This document shows positions 45,761 through 54,543 of a stretch of DNA of 64,000 bases, piece after piece. This DNA comes from Aureibaculum sp. 2308TA14-22. Lineage in GTDB: Bacteria; Bacteroidota; Bacteroidia; Flavobacteriales; Flavobacteriaceae. Each line of letters opens with the position of its first letter. Positions within the stretch are counted from its first letter, which is position 1. The notes beneath the pieces were generated by a model. That model did not search any database. It was not told the origin of the DNA and saw only the letters and a program-made list of their open reading frames with translations. The stretch covers positions 3,486,349-3,550,348 of the forward strand of contig NZ_JBEWXT010000001.1 in NCBI RefSeq assembly GCF_040538665.1. Reading direction: 5' to 3'. The translations under genes and the position numbers were made by a program.

Positions 45761-46222
45761 TTAAAATATTAAATAATCCTTAGACTTTAAAGTTTGTGGA
45801 ATAATATGAAAAGAAGCTATTACCCCTTTTATATTTTTTATTTTTTTAGTAATTTGAAATTCATCTATATCAATTTCTCCATTTATTTTTAGAAAATAAT
45901 CAATTTCTTTTTTTTCGTTAATTAAATAATTCATTTTTGATTCTTCTTTAAATAAATCATTTACGTTACTGTTAATTGATGTATAAATGTGTTTGTTAGC
46001 TAATAATGACCATGAGCTAAAATTAATATTACATTCATAGTTATAAAAAGTAAATGTACAATCTTTATCCTTGAAAGAAAGTCCTTTAGGCCGGCAACTC
46101 AGTTTTATATCAAACTCTTTATTCAATAAATAAGCTAGTCTATAATCTTCTAAAGTACTATTTATAGCTATTAAGGTATAATCATGTTCAAATTCAAACC
46201 CTAATGGAAGTACCTTTACCAT
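45761..46222 (-). CDS. IPExxxVDY family protein
   Basis: This 153-residue protein opens LGFEFEHDYTLIAINSTLED and has the features of the IPExxxVDY family, found only in Bacteroidota between rnc and pyk, the same position as here. The family-naming motif is only partly visible in this member. It lacks a signal peptide and a known domain, and no function has been assigned. Identity rests partly on gene order. Confidence 0.8.
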   Translation of the reverse strand: MVKVLPLGFEFEHDYTLIAINSTLEDYRLAYLLNKEFDIKLSCRPKGLSFKDKDCTFTFYNYECNINFSSWSLLANKHIYTSINSNVNDLFKEESKMNYLINEKKEIDYFLKINGEIDIDEFQITKKIKNIKGVIASFHIIPQTLKSKDYLIF

Positions 46223-46314
46223 AAACCAAACAATTTATGCGAAAATAACGATTGTTTTATAAAAAAGAGAAAGTTTTAACGAAATCGTTATCGTAATATC
46301 TTATGATTAATTAA

Positions 46315-47049
46315 TCAGATGGAAATAACATCTTGTAATCTGTAATAAGCCCGCTTTGAAGCTATTTCTTCTGCTTTTTTCTTGGAAGTGGCTCTGCCTT
46401 TAGAGAGAATTTTATTATCTATAAATAACTTTACGCTAAAGTGTTTTATGGTGTCATTTCCGGTATCTTCGTAAACCTCATAATTAATGTGCTTTTTAAC
46501 CTTCTGACACCACTCTATTAGTACACTTTTGTAACTGGTTATTTTACCTTCTAAACGCTCAATATCTACATAGGGTTCAATTACCGTTCTGTTTATAAAT
46601 TTATGACAGGCTTCATGTCCCTTATCTAAAAAAACGGCACCAACCAAGGCTTCAAACATATTTCCGTGAACATTATCTCCGAAGTTTTTTTTGGGAACAT
46701 TACTGTCAATCAAGTTTATTAAGGCTAAATCTCTACCAATTTCGTTTAAGTGTTCCCTGCTCACAATTTTAGAGCGTAATTGTGTTAGATCACCTTCAGA
46801 ACCTGTAGGTATTTCTTTAAATAAATAAACCGCAATAGTAGAGCTTAAAATAGCATCACCTAAAAATTCTAATCTTTCATAGTTAAGGGGTTTACCATTT
46901 TCGGTTGTTTTTTTTACCGAACTATGCGTAAATGCTTTTCTATAATATTTAAGGTCGTTAGGTCTAAAACCTATAATTTTTCTTATTGTAGCCAGGAATA
47001 CCTCGTCTTGTTCAGATCGAGATTTTAAGATGTTGCTAATAAAACTCAT
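46315..47049 (-). CDS. rnc: Ribonuclease III
   Basis: RNase III cuts double-stranded RNA, including rRNA precursors. The 244-residue protein has the signature NYERLEFLGDAILSSTIAVY, the later acidic metal ligands in NMFEALVGAVFLDKG, and a C-terminal dsRNA-binding domain (about 170-242, ending SKKKAEEIASKRAYYRL). It lies 6 bases after fabF on the same strand, and a 92-base gap separates it from the IPExxxVDY gene. Confidence 0.97.
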   Translation of the reverse strand: MSFISNILKSRSEQDEVFLATIRKIIGFRPNDLKYYRKAFTHSSVKKTTENGKPLNYERLEFLGDAILSSTIAVYLFKEIPTGSEGDLTQLRSKIVSREHLNEIGRDLALINLIDSNVPKKNFGDNVHGNMFEALVGAVFLDKGHEACHKFINRTVIEPYVDIERLEGKITSYKSVLIEWCQKVKKHINYEVYEDTGNDTIKHFSVKLFIDNKILSKGRATSKKKAEEIASKRAYYRLQDVISI

Positions 47050-47055
47050 TGTATC

Positions 47056-48309
47056 TTAAGCATCTAGCTTTTTGAAAACCACACAAGCATTATGGCCACC
47101 AAAACCAAAGGTGTTGCTCATAACTACTTTAACATCCCTTTTTTGGGCTTTATTAAGTGTTAGGTTTAAACTAGGGTCAATATTTTCGTCAACAGTAGAG
47201 TGATTTATTGTAGGAGGCACAATTCCGTGCTCTATTGATAAGATTGAAGCGATTGCCTCAATAGCACCAGCTGCTCCCAATAAATGCCCTGTCATGGACT
47301 TAGTTGAGTTGATGTTGATATTTTTGGCGTGGTTACCAAAAACTTCTTTTATAGCTTTAAGTTCAGCTACATCGCCCAATGGAGTAGAAGTTCCATGCGT
47401 ATTAATAGCATCAACTTCTTCAGGTTTTAAACCTGAATTTTCTAGGCAATTTTTCATTACTACAATTACACCTTTTCCTTCAGGATGTGGTGCAGTCATA
47501 TGATAAGCATCAGAAGATAAACCACCTCCAATAACTTCGGCGTAAATTTTAGCTCCTCTTGCTTTAGCGTATTCGTATTCTTCTAAAATAATCGCTCCTG
47601 CACCTTCGCCTAATACAAAACCATCTCTTGTCGCATCAAAAGGTCTTGATGCCGTTTCTGGGCTTTCGTTTCTGGTCGATAGGGCATGCATGGCATTAAA
47701 ACCACCCATTCCTGCCATGGTTACAGCAGCTTCGCTACCACCAGTAACAATAACGTCACAATGTCCTAAACGAATAGTGTTTAATGCATCAAACATAGCA
47801 TTTGCTGATGATGCACAAGCAGAAACAGTCGTATAGTTTGGACCCATGAAACCATTCTTGATTGAAATGTTTCCAGGAGCAATATCTGCTATCATTTTAG
47901 GTATAAAAAAAGGGTTGAATCTTGGAGTGCCATCACCACTACCGTAATTCAGAACTTCATTTTGAAACGTTTCAAGCCCACCAATACCGGCTCCCCAAAT
48001 TACGCCAACACGTTCTCTGTTTATATTTTCTAAATCCAATCCAGAATCTAAGATAGCTTCATCTGAGGCTACCATGGCATACTGCGTAAACTTATCCATT
48101 TTACGTGCCTCTTTTCTATCTAAAAAATCAGTCGGATTAAAATTTTTAACTTCACATGCAAACCGAGTTTTGAATTTTGTTGCGTCAAAATGGGTAATGG
48201 GTGCAGCACCGCTTACTCCATTTACTAAACTTTCCCAGTAGGCATCAACGGTATTACCAATTGGTGTTAAAGCCCCTAGTCCTGTTACAACTACTCGTTT
48301 TAATTCCAT
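47056..48309 (-). CDS. fabF: 3-oxoacyl-[acyl-carrier-protein] synthase II
   Basis: FabF elongates acyl chains in fatty acid synthesis. From ATG 48309 (MELKRVVVTGLGALTPIGNT) there are 417 residues; an extra 15 residues upstream are not conserved. Catalytic residues are visible: Cys in TVSACASSANAMFDA, His in INTHGTSTPLGDVAELK and His in TKSMTGHLLGAAGAIE. It lies between acpP and rnc in an order typical of bacteria (acpP-fabF-rnc). Confidence 0.97.
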   Translation of the reverse strand: MELKRVVVTGLGALTPIGNTVDAYWESLVNGVSGAAPITHFDATKFKTRFACEVKNFNPTDFLDRKEARKMDKFTQYAMVASDEAILDSGLDLENINRERVGVIWGAGIGGLETFQNEVLNYGSGDGTPRFNPFFIPKMIADIAPGNISIKNGFMGPNYTTVSACASSANAMFDALNTIRLGHCDVIVTGGSEAAVTMAGMGGFNAMHALSTRNESPETASRPFDATRDGFVLGEGAGAIILEEYEYAKARGAKIYAEVIGGGLSSDAYHMTAPHPEGKGVIVVMKNCLENSGLKPEEVDAINTHGTSTPLGDVAELKAIKEVFGNHAKNININSTKSMTGHLLGAAGAIEAIASILSIEHGIVPPTINHSTVDENIDPSLNLTLNKAQKRDVKVVMSNTFGFGGHNACVVFKKLDA

Positions 48310-48399
48310 ATGAATAAGTAGGATTCGATTATTGATTATAAAAACTACGAGCAAACCACAAAAGTGTTGCTCGTAGCGTATTATTTAAGTATCTTTAGA

Positions 48400-48636
48400 T
48401 TACTTTTTAGCTTCTTCTATATAGCTGATTGCTTGACCAACAGTTCCAATGTTTTCTGCTTGATCGTCTGGTATTTGAATATCAAATTCTTTTTCAAATT
48501 CCATAATTAATTCCACAGTATCTAAAGAATCTGCTCCTAAATCGTTAGTAAAGTTAGCTTCATTAGTTACTTCATTTTCGTCAACGCCTAGTTTGTCAAC
48601 GATAATGGCCTTTACTCTTGATGCAATGTCTGACAT
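48400..48636 (-). CDS. acpP: Acyl carrier protein
   Basis: The 78-residue acidic protein carries the phosphopantetheine attachment serine in [15 protein letters not shown]. The start is ATG 48636 ([17 protein letters not shown]); an in-frame extension to 48669 is not conserved. It heads the acpP-fabF-rnc run and has a TAnnTTTG box at 48667-48674 on the minus strand. Holo-ACP carries growing acyl chains to FabF. Confidence 0.97.
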   Translation of the reverse strand: MSDIASRVKAIIVDKLGVDENEVTNEANFTNDLGADSLDTVELIMEFEKEFDIQIPDDQAENIGTVGQAISYIEEAKK

Positions 48637-48666
48637 AATTTTTCTAATTTTTAATTTAAATTTGGG

Positions 48667-48674
48667 CAAAAATA
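48667..48674 (-). promoter_or_regulatory. -7 promoter box for acpP
   Basis: The minus strand reads tatttttg, matching TAnnTTTG. It is 30 bases before the ATG at 48636 and overlaps the longer frame's start at 48669, which supports the shorter ACP. Confidence 0.6.
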
Positions 48675-48811
48675 TAAAACTTTAAGTTAAATACCTTATT
48701 TGCCACGAAAATATGAGGACTAATTTAAAAAAAATAGTTTAACTTTTAAATTATTCCACAGTATTTGTTAATAATAATTCTTTTTTTTGTGATATAATTT
48801 ACATTTTAATA

Positions 48812-49381
48812 ATGAAGAGAATTGTTATTTTGGCTTCAGGTTCCGGAACCAACGCCGAGAATATAATCAAGTATTTTCAAAAAAGCAATGTTATAACTAT
48901 AACACATGTGCTTTCAAACAATAAGGATGCCAAAGTTCTGAAACGAGCTAAAAGGCTAAAAATCAGCAATTCAAGTTTCAATAAAGATGACTTTTTTAAT
49001 ACGGATAAGGTGTTGAATATATTAAAAGATAAAGCTGATTTTATTGTTTTGGCAGGGTTCTTATGGAAAATACCCAAAAATATTATCAATGATTTTCCTG
49101 ATAGAATCATAAATATTCATCCGGCTCTATTGCCCAATTATGGAGGGAAAGGAATGTATGGCGATAACGTGCATAAAGCAGTTGTTATTAATAAGGAAAA
49201 AGAAACGGGAATAACCATCCATTATGTAAATGAGAATTATGATGAAGGAGCGATTATTTTCCAAGCAAAAGTTGAAGTTGATGAGGGCGATAGTTTTGAA
49301 GATGTCGCACAAAAAGTACATCAACTAGAATATGAACATTTTCCGAAAGTGATTGAACAAACACTACTTAAAAATGGCTAA
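48812..49381 (+). CDS. purN: Phosphoribosylglycinamide formyltransferase
   Basis: PurN adds a formyl group from 10-formyl-THF to GAR in purine synthesis. The 189-residue protein has RIVILASGSGTNAENIIKYF, the catalytic Asn-His pair in IINIHPALLPNYGGKGMYG and the Asp in ENYDEGAIIFQAKVEVDEGD. Length is normal for PurN. The stop overlaps the start of the RNase H gene by 8 bases. Confidence 0.96.
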   Translation: MKRIVILASGSGTNAENIIKYFQKSNVITITHVLSNNKDAKVLKRAKRLKISNSSFNKDDFFNTDKVLNILKDKADFIVLAGFLWKIPKNIINDFPDRIINIHPALLPNYGGKGMYGDNVHKAVVINKEKETGITIHYVNENYDEGAIIFQAKVEVDEGDSFEDVAQKVHQLEYEHFPKVIEQTLLKNG

Positions 49382-50015
49382 AAAGAAATTTTATGTAGTT
49401 TGGAGGGGGAACAAAACAGGTGTTTTTACCACTTGGGATGCTTGTAAAAAACAGATAGAAGGTTTTACAGGGGCAGAATATAAATCTTTCACTTCTGAAG
49501 AAGAAGCTGAAAAAGCTTTTAGAGGAAATTATGAAGACTACAAAGGCAAAAACACCAAAAAAGTAAAACTTTCTGAAACCGAATTAAGACAAATTGGAAA
49601 ACCGATTGTACCTTCCATTTCTGTAGACGCGGCTTGTAGCGGAAATCCTGGTAAAATGGAGTATAGAGGTGTAGAAACTCATTCAGGCTCGCAATTATTT
49701 ATTCAAGGTCCTTTTGAAAAAGGCACAAATAATATTGGCGAATTTTTGGCTTTGGTGCACGGTTTAGGATATTTAAAACAAAAAAAGATTGATTTACCTA
49801 TTTATTCGGATTCTAGAATCGCCATGAGCTGGATAAAAAAAGGGCAATGCCGTACCAATGTACAAATTACAGACGAAAACAAACCTTTATTTGAATTAAT
49901 TAAACGTGCCGAAAAGTGGTTAGAAGAAAACCCTACCTACGTAAAAAACGCTACTATTTTAAAATGGGAAACCAAAGCGTGGGGAGAGATTCCTGCGGAT
50001 TTTGGGAGGAAGTAG
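49374..50015 (+). CDS. Viroplasmin-type ribonuclease H1
   Basis: From ATG 49374 (MAKKKFYVVWRGNKTGVFTT) there are 213 residues. The N-terminal 50 are the RNA/DNA hybrid-binding viroplasmin domain. The C-terminal part is RNase H with acidic sites in SVDAACSGNPGKMEYRG, NNIGEFLALVHGLGYL and LPIYSDSRIAMSWIKKG. It removes RNA from RNA-DNA hybrids. Its start overlaps the end of purN, so the genes are translationally coupled. Seven extra upstream residues in frame are unlikely. Confidence 0.93.
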   Translation: MAKKKFYVVWRGNKTGVFTTWDACKKQIEGFTGAEYKSFTSEEEAEKAFRGNYEDYKGKNTKKVKLSETELRQIGKPIVPSISVDAACSGNPGKMEYRGVETHSGSQLFIQGPFEKGTNNIGEFLALVHGLGYLKQKKIDLPIYSDSRIAMSWIKKGQCRTNVQITDENKPLFELIKRAEKWLEENPTYVKNATILKWETKAWGEIPADFGRK

Positions 50016-50123
50016 TTACTTATTGGAAGGGTTTTTATTCGAGAATTTTTAATTGGTATTATTCGATGAAAAGCTGCTATGTCTTTTAGTAATACCCAAC
50101 TTTTTAGTTTACTTTTGTGAATA

Positions 50124-52760
50124 TCACAGTGAAAATCCAACCTTAAATAATAATTGTGATGGTCTTAGAAGAAAGTTTGTTTCAATGTAACTGATGTTAT
50201 TAATATTTACTGTTCGGTAATTATTTGTATTAAAAATGTTATTCCATTTGACTTCAAAGTCTATATTTTTCTTTTTCCAACTATAGCGATATATTAAATC
50301 AGCAAACAGGTTATTAGCTGCTTCTGAAAATAGATTGTTCTTAATATATTCGGTTCTTATAGCAAAATATTGATTTTCATTCGGATAAATATTGACGTTC
50401 AATTTATGTAATTGTTGCTTTATGGTTTGATTATCTTGACCTTGTATCCGATTGTTAGAAAATTGCCACATAGATATTATTTCAGTATTCAGCCAATCTG
50501 ATATATCAGTATCTATTTTACCAGTTAATAGCCAGTTTTGGTTGGCTATATCTGTAATTTCAGAATTGATAATTTGTTTAACATCTTGAAAACTATAATT
50601 CGTGCTCAATGATAAGTTAGTTTTAATATTGCTTAAATATTTGCTTGTTGTCATCATTAAATTATGACTTAAACGCTTATTTTTATTTGCAATAGCTTGT
50701 AATACGATTGCACCATTTTCTAAAATGTTACGATCGTAAAGTAAATTTTTTTCTGTTGTACTATTGCTGTATATTAGATTAATAAATATCGATTTAATAG
50801 GGTTTCTATAGCCAATGGAGGCACTATAAATTAAGTTATGCTTCTGTGGCAAAGGAGCATCAATACGTTTAATATTTCGGTAATTTTGTAAAATATAAGC
50901 GTAATAGACTTGTTGAATAGCACCAAATTGATTGCTTATATTGGCAGAAGTTTTAAGATGCCAAAATGAATTAAGGTCATAATTAACAGATAGTTTAGGT
51001 TCAAAAGTCAGTCTTGAAACATCCTGTTTGCTTTTTAAGTTGGTGTCTTCCAAACTATAGTCATATAGATTAATTGGGGTTGTTAATTCAACACGCCATT
51101 TGTTTTTTTTATATTGAGTTCTTAAATCAAAATATATCTTAGAACGAATCCAATCTAAATTATTAGTAAATATTTTATCATTGTTTTGTGTTGATACAGT
51201 TGTAATAGTACTTCCTAAATTTTGTTTTTCAAATTGAATTCCAATTTTAGGACTAAAGCTAAATTGTTTAAACCCTTTAGTGATCGTTAATGAGTTATTT
51301 GTGTAAAAAGTTTGTAAGTCTATTTCTTGGGTCACTTCATCATAATCATTTCCATTATTAAGCAAGTCTTTAAATTGTCCAGGATTTAAGCTTAAATATT
51401 GTGGTGTTCTATTAATAGTGAAATAAGAATTAAGTGTTAACACCTGTTTACCCAACGGAAACAATGTTTTAAAATTATTTGACAGTTTAAAATACTTATT
51501 ACTTAAATCTTCAAGTACATTATTAGTGTTTAAGTCTATTCTACCTCGTTGACTGTCCCAAAATCCCTGAAATTGTATTGTGTTTTTTAAAAATTTTTCA
51601 CCTATATTTTTTTGAAGCGTTAAGGTAGTTTCTAATGTATTTGTAAAAAGTTGATTATACTTGTTTTCAAATATAGCAATAGTATCATCACTTATTAAAA
51701 ATCGTGTATTTGTAAAGCCCTGCCTTTGCTGATAGTCGTTGAGGTAAGATACATTCAACCGTAATTCATAATCGGATTTTAGCTTTTGTAAATAGTTAGT
51801 AGTTATTAAATGAGTGTTATTATCTAGCCAACGACTTTTTGAAAAACTAGGTTCTCTTAATTTAACAATATCCAACCAATTTTTTTTTTCATCGTTGCGT
51901 TCAAACTGTTCCAAAAGATCATTGAGAGTAAACGTTTTTAATTGTAAGCTCAAATCATCACCACTATTATTAGCCTGATAAGAACTAATCATTTGTTGTT
52001 TTTTAGAAAACAACATTGGCGTAATATTGACATTCCACAACAAGGGATTAAAACCGCTACCTAATTCGGCTTGCCCTGTAAAAGTATATTTATTCTTTAG
52101 TTTAATATTAATTGCTGCTTGCTCTGAAGACACCAAACTATCTAAAATTTTTATTGGTTGATGGTTTTCTAAAACTTGTACTCTTGAAACTTCCTTGAAA
52201 GGTAGATTATTATTGGCTAAATTATACTTGCCCTCTAATAAATCCATACCTTCAATATAGTATTTATTAATTGGCCTACCTAGATAGAGGATTTTCCCAT
52301 CCGACAATACCTCAATACCAGGCATATTTTTTAACACGTCTCCTATAGTTCTATCTTCTAGTTTAGAAAAAGCATCTACTGAATAATTAATTGTATCACC
52401 ATTATGAGTAATCGGTCTTGATTTTATTACAACTTCTTTTAATTTTGTTGCCTGTTCGATTAAGACAATGTTTTTAGTTTGACTTTTGTTATCGATAACT
52501 TCCGTCACACTTTTATACCCCATAGCACGAATATTCAAATGTAGTTGCTCAGGTTTACTATATAAAGTAATTGAAAAATACCCATTGATATCAGATATAT
52601 CATAAGCATAAGTACCGCTTGAATCAATTTTTTTAATAATAACACTTGCCCCGACAATTGATTTTCTATTTTCAGTTTTTAAATATCCTTCTATAGTGGT
52701 TTGCGAAAAGCATGAAAAAGATAAAAGGAAAAAGAAACATAATGTTATTAATAACCTCAT
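50124..52760 (-). CDS. TonB-dependent-receptor-like outer-membrane protein with carboxypeptidase-regulatory domain
   Basis: The 878-residue product has a signal peptide (MRLLITLCFFFLLSFSCFSQ), then a CarboxypepD-regulatory-like domain (about 20-105, TTIEGYLKTENRKSIVGASV), then a plug-like domain with TIGDVLKNMPGIEVLSDGKI and YYIEGMDLLEGKYNLANNNL, and a long beta barrel of alternating aromatic strands ending FKVGFSL. It overlaps the GLPGLI gene by 4 bases. Such plug-barrel proteins are often found next to GLPGLI genes in Bacteroidota. The transported substrate is unknown, and no SusD partner is present, so this is not a polysaccharide utilisation pair. Confidence 0.85.
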   Translation of the reverse strand: MRLLITLCFFFLLSFSCFSQTTIEGYLKTENRKSIVGASVIIKKIDSSGTYAYDISDINGYFSITLYSKPEQLHLNIRAMGYKSVTEVIDNKSQTKNIVLIEQATKLKEVVIKSRPITHNGDTINYSVDAFSKLEDRTIGDVLKNMPGIEVLSDGKILYLGRPINKYYIEGMDLLEGKYNLANNNLPFKEVSRVQVLENHQPIKILDSLVSSEQAAINIKLKNKYTFTGQAELGSGFNPLLWNVNITPMLFSKKQQMISSYQANNSGDDLSLQLKTFTLNDLLEQFERNDEKKNWLDIVKLREPSFSKSRWLDNNTHLITTNYLQKLKSDYELRLNVSYLNDYQQRQGFTNTRFLISDDTIAIFENKYNQLFTNTLETTLTLQKNIGEKFLKNTIQFQGFWDSQRGRIDLNTNNVLEDLSNKYFKLSNNFKTLFPLGKQVLTLNSYFTINRTPQYLSLNPGQFKDLLNNGNDYDEVTQEIDLQTFYTNNSLTITKGFKQFSFSPKIGIQFEKQNLGSTITTVSTQNNDKIFTNNLDWIRSKIYFDLRTQYKKNKWRVELTTPINLYDYSLEDTNLKSKQDVSRLTFEPKLSVNYDLNSFWHLKTSANISNQFGAIQQVYYAYILQNYRNIKRIDAPLPQKHNLIYSASIGYRNPIKSIFINLIYSNSTTEKNLLYDRNILENGAIVLQAIANKNKRLSHNLMMTTSKYLSNIKTNLSLSTNYSFQDVKQIINSEITDIANQNWLLTGKIDTDISDWLNTEIISMWQFSNNRIQGQDNQTIKQQLHKLNVNIYPNENQYFAIRTEYIKNNLFSEAANNLFADLIYRYSWKKKNIDFEVKWNNIFNTNNYRTVNINNISYIETNFLLRPSQLLFKVGFSL

Positions 52761-53575
52761 TGATCGTTATCGTTTAATTCAATTGGGTTATTTTTCTTAT
52801 TAAGTTTTACTTTTATTTGTTGTTTGTATTCTTCATCTACAGTAAATCCAGCCTGTGAAGCCCTTTCGAATATGTTATTTTTGAACTCTTTGAGTTTTTT
52901 GAAAAATGTTGATTTGTCTGTTATAAAAAGTTTATCTTTTGTTTTTAAAGACGGATATGTCATGCTTATGTTAACTTTTTCTATTAACTCAAAAACATAA
53001 TGATTCTCTACATCTGAAATTTTAATAATCAGACCAGGAAGACCACTAAATTTATAAGGCCCATCAGAAATGGGTATTTCACTAGAAAACCAAGCTTCAT
53101 ATTTTCTTCCAGCATAAAAGGTGGTTGCTTTTTGGCTTTCAAAACCATTTATAGTCATAGTGTCGGATTTAATTTCCCATTTAATATTTTCTTTACTTTC
53201 GTCATATCTAAAGTTGTCAATAAAGATTTTTTCAAAAACTATTAAGCTATCATGGTTAAAGGTTTTGATTATCTTGAAACTAAATTGAGTTTTTGGAAAT
53301 GAAGAAATGTTTGATAGACTAGAATTTTGTTTTTCTGGATTATTTTTTAATTCGAGCAACATTGAGTCTCTAACAAATCCATTATAACTTTGGAATATTG
53401 AACCGTCATTACCCGTAAAAAGAAGCATTTTTTCACTCTGCTTGCTGTTGATGTTGGTGGAATCCGATTGATAAGTTAGATTATATATAAACTTGTGATT
53501 CAATATGCTTTCTTGAGCATATGACATATTGACTGAAATTAGTAGTATAAATATAAAAGTTAGTTTTGGATTCAT
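52757..53575 (-). CDS. GLPGLI family exported protein
   Basis: The 272-residue protein has a signal peptide (MNPKLTFIFILLISVNMSYA) and the diagnostic motif FSGLPGLIIKISD within the segment ISDGPYKFSGLPGLIIKISD. The family is found widely in Bacteroidota, usually next to a plug-barrel receptor, and has no known function. Its stop overlaps the start of the receptor-like gene by 4 bases, so translation is coupled. A strong hairpin lies upstream, between it and the small Cys-rich gene. Confidence 0.9.
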   Translation of the reverse strand: MNPKLTFIFILLISVNMSYAQESILNHKFIYNLTYQSDSTNINSKQSEKMLLFTGNDGSIFQSYNGFVRDSMLLELKNNPEKQNSSLSNISSFPKTQFSFKIIKTFNHDSLIVFEKIFIDNFRYDESKENIKWEIKSDTMTINGFESQKATTFYAGRKYEAWFSSEIPISDGPYKFSGLPGLIIKISDVENHYVFELIEKVNISMTYPSLKTKDKLFITDKSTFFKKLKEFKNNIFERASQAGFTVDEEYKQQIKVKLNKKNNPIELNDNDQ

Positions 53576-53604
53576 AATTATTAGAATTAGAAATGTTTAT
53601 AAAT

Positions 53605-53636
53605 AGAAACACCTATCTTTAAAGAGAGGTGTTTCT
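53605..53636. terminator. Strong hairpin between the Cys-rich peptide gene and GLPGLI
   Basis: Ten-base arms agaaacacct (53605) and aggtgtttct (ends 53636) are perfect, with further pairing tcttt/aaaga inside. In the minus-strand transcript it follows the small gene's stop by 9 bases and precedes the GLPGLI start by 29 bases. A short weak T-run suggests partial termination or mRNA stabilisation. Confidence 0.7.
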
Positions 53637-53645
53637 TTGAATTTA

Positions 53646-53951
53646 CTATGAACAAAACTGTTGTTCAGCCCACAAAACTTTTGCAATGATTTCCGAAGTT
53701 GTTTCTCCACAAGCAAAACCTGTAATTCCACAAGATAAGGTAAAAGGAACACATTCCCATTCATGGTCTTCAGTGGCCTGATTAGGCATCTCATCATCAG
53801 ACATCTCATCAAAAACCTCATTAGATATTTCATCAGAAATATCATTAGAAATCTCAATAAATATTTCATCAGAAATATCATTAGGAATAACTGTGGCAAA
53901 ACTGAATGACGTAGTACAAACTAGCACTAATATTAATAATATTTTTTTCAT
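53646..53951 (-). CDS. Small secreted protein with acidic repeats and Cys-rich C-terminus
   Basis: The 101-residue product has a signal peptide (MKKILLILVLVCTTSFSFA) and then an acidic repeat of 12 residues (NDISDEIFIEIS, NDISDEISNEVF, then DEMSDDEMPN). The last 38 residues have four cysteines at 67, 74, 81 and 100 (spacing C-x6-C-x6-C-x18-C) in the block EWECVPFTLSCGITGFACGE. This layout resembles a leader-plus-core or secreted disulfide peptide. I do not recognise the family and no modification enzyme is seen nearby. It is upstream of GLPGLI and the receptor-like gene, with a hairpin between. Confidence 0.75.
   Translation of the reverse strand: MKKILLILVLVCTTSFSFATVIPNDISDEIFIEISNDISDEISNEVFDEMSDDEMPNQATEDHEWECVPFTLSCGITGFACGETTSEIIAKVLWAEQQFCS
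53825..53885. repeat. 36-base tandem repeat in the small secreted gene
   Basis: The word atatttcatcagaaatatca occurs at 53825 and again at 53861, a period of 36 bases (12 codons). It encodes the NDISDEI repeat, so unit number could vary between strains. Confidence 0.6.
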
Positions 53952-54079
53952 TTTAATAATTTTTTAAAACCTGTCTATTAACAGGTAAGTTTAATACTAT
54001 AATTTTTCCGTGAAAATCTTTACCTCTTTTTTCCAAAGCGGGTCGTAAATTTTGAAGGCATTTTCTATACAAAAAATAG

Positions 54080-54087
54080 TATCTTTG
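54080..54087 (+). promoter_or_regulatory. Consensus promoter in the gene-free region
   Basis: tatctttg followed by cac matches TAnnTTTGcac perfectly. It reads into a region with no coding frame, starting just before the possible RNA at 54093. No clear -33 TTG at the usual spacing was found. Confidence 0.6.
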
Positions 54088-54092
54088 CACTT

Positions 54093-54181
54093 CCTCCAGT
54101 GGGGCTGGTTAACTTACATAGGCAACTGGTTTTAAATTAAACATTTCGAACTGTTTTTATTTTATTTACCTCAACTGGAGG
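54093..54181 (+). ncRNA. Possible small RNA with closing stem
   Basis: The ends cctccagt (54093-54100) and actggagg (54174-54181) are perfectly complementary, an 8-base closing stem. The 5' arm lies about 6 bases after the promoter box, at the expected transcription start. An alternative actgg at about 54125 could compete with the outer stem. No ATG-started frame covers it. It has no match to a family I can recognise. It is the only hint in this 592-base gap, which otherwise holds a decayed palindrome, a poly-A run and a terminator-like repeat. Confidence 0.35.
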
Positions 54182-54189
54182 TTATTTGT

Positions 54190-54220
54190 GCTGTCCCGAC
54201 GCTTTGGGAGTTTCAGCATC
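54190..54220. repeat. Decayed copy of the mfd palindromic element
   Basis: gctgtcccgacgctttggga and the following gtttcagcatc match the reverse complement of the repeat in mfd at 11617-11660 in order, with two short losses. This shows that the element is dispersed and not part of mfd. Confidence 0.6.
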
Positions 54221-54450
54221 TTTTGCTTTATATTTTCACTATTTATTTTACCCAATTTTATAATTTAAAATCAGACGATATTTTATTTGTGCTTAAAACT
54301 ATACCTAGTTTAAACATTATTATTTTAGCAATTGTATTTTGCGAACTACAATCGCTCCAAAAAATTGTTCACTTATTACTATCTTCAGAATTGAAGAACT
54401 TTCCTATTAAAAGCTAATTTAGAAAAAAAAAAAAAAGGAATTGGCAAAAT

Positions 54451-54482
54451 ATTTTAACATTTTTTTAAAAGTGTGTTAAAAT
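54451..54482 (+). terminator. Terminator-like inverted repeat
   Basis: Arms attttaaca (54451) and tgttaaaat (ends 54482) bracket a T-rich centre in the gene-free region. AT-only stem; function uncertain. It is preceded at 54423-54436 by a run of 14 adenines. Confidence 0.35.
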
Positions 54483-54543
54483 TGCAGCCAAAATTAAAAG
54501 TTAAAGTTACAAAACTTACCTCCCTTTAAGGGGTTAGAGGAGG

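Noticed and set aside
53597..53899. A Met/Leu-rich 100-residue minus-strand frame overlapping the small secreted gene
   Set aside because: It is another frame of the acidic repeat and lacks a signal peptide; the frame starting at 53951 has both signal peptide and a sensible composition.
54223..54417. A 64-residue plus-strand hydrophobic frame in the gene-free region
   Set aside because: It starts only at TTG, follows a decayed repeat, has no recognisable domain and ends in a poly-A run. A decayed gene remains possible.
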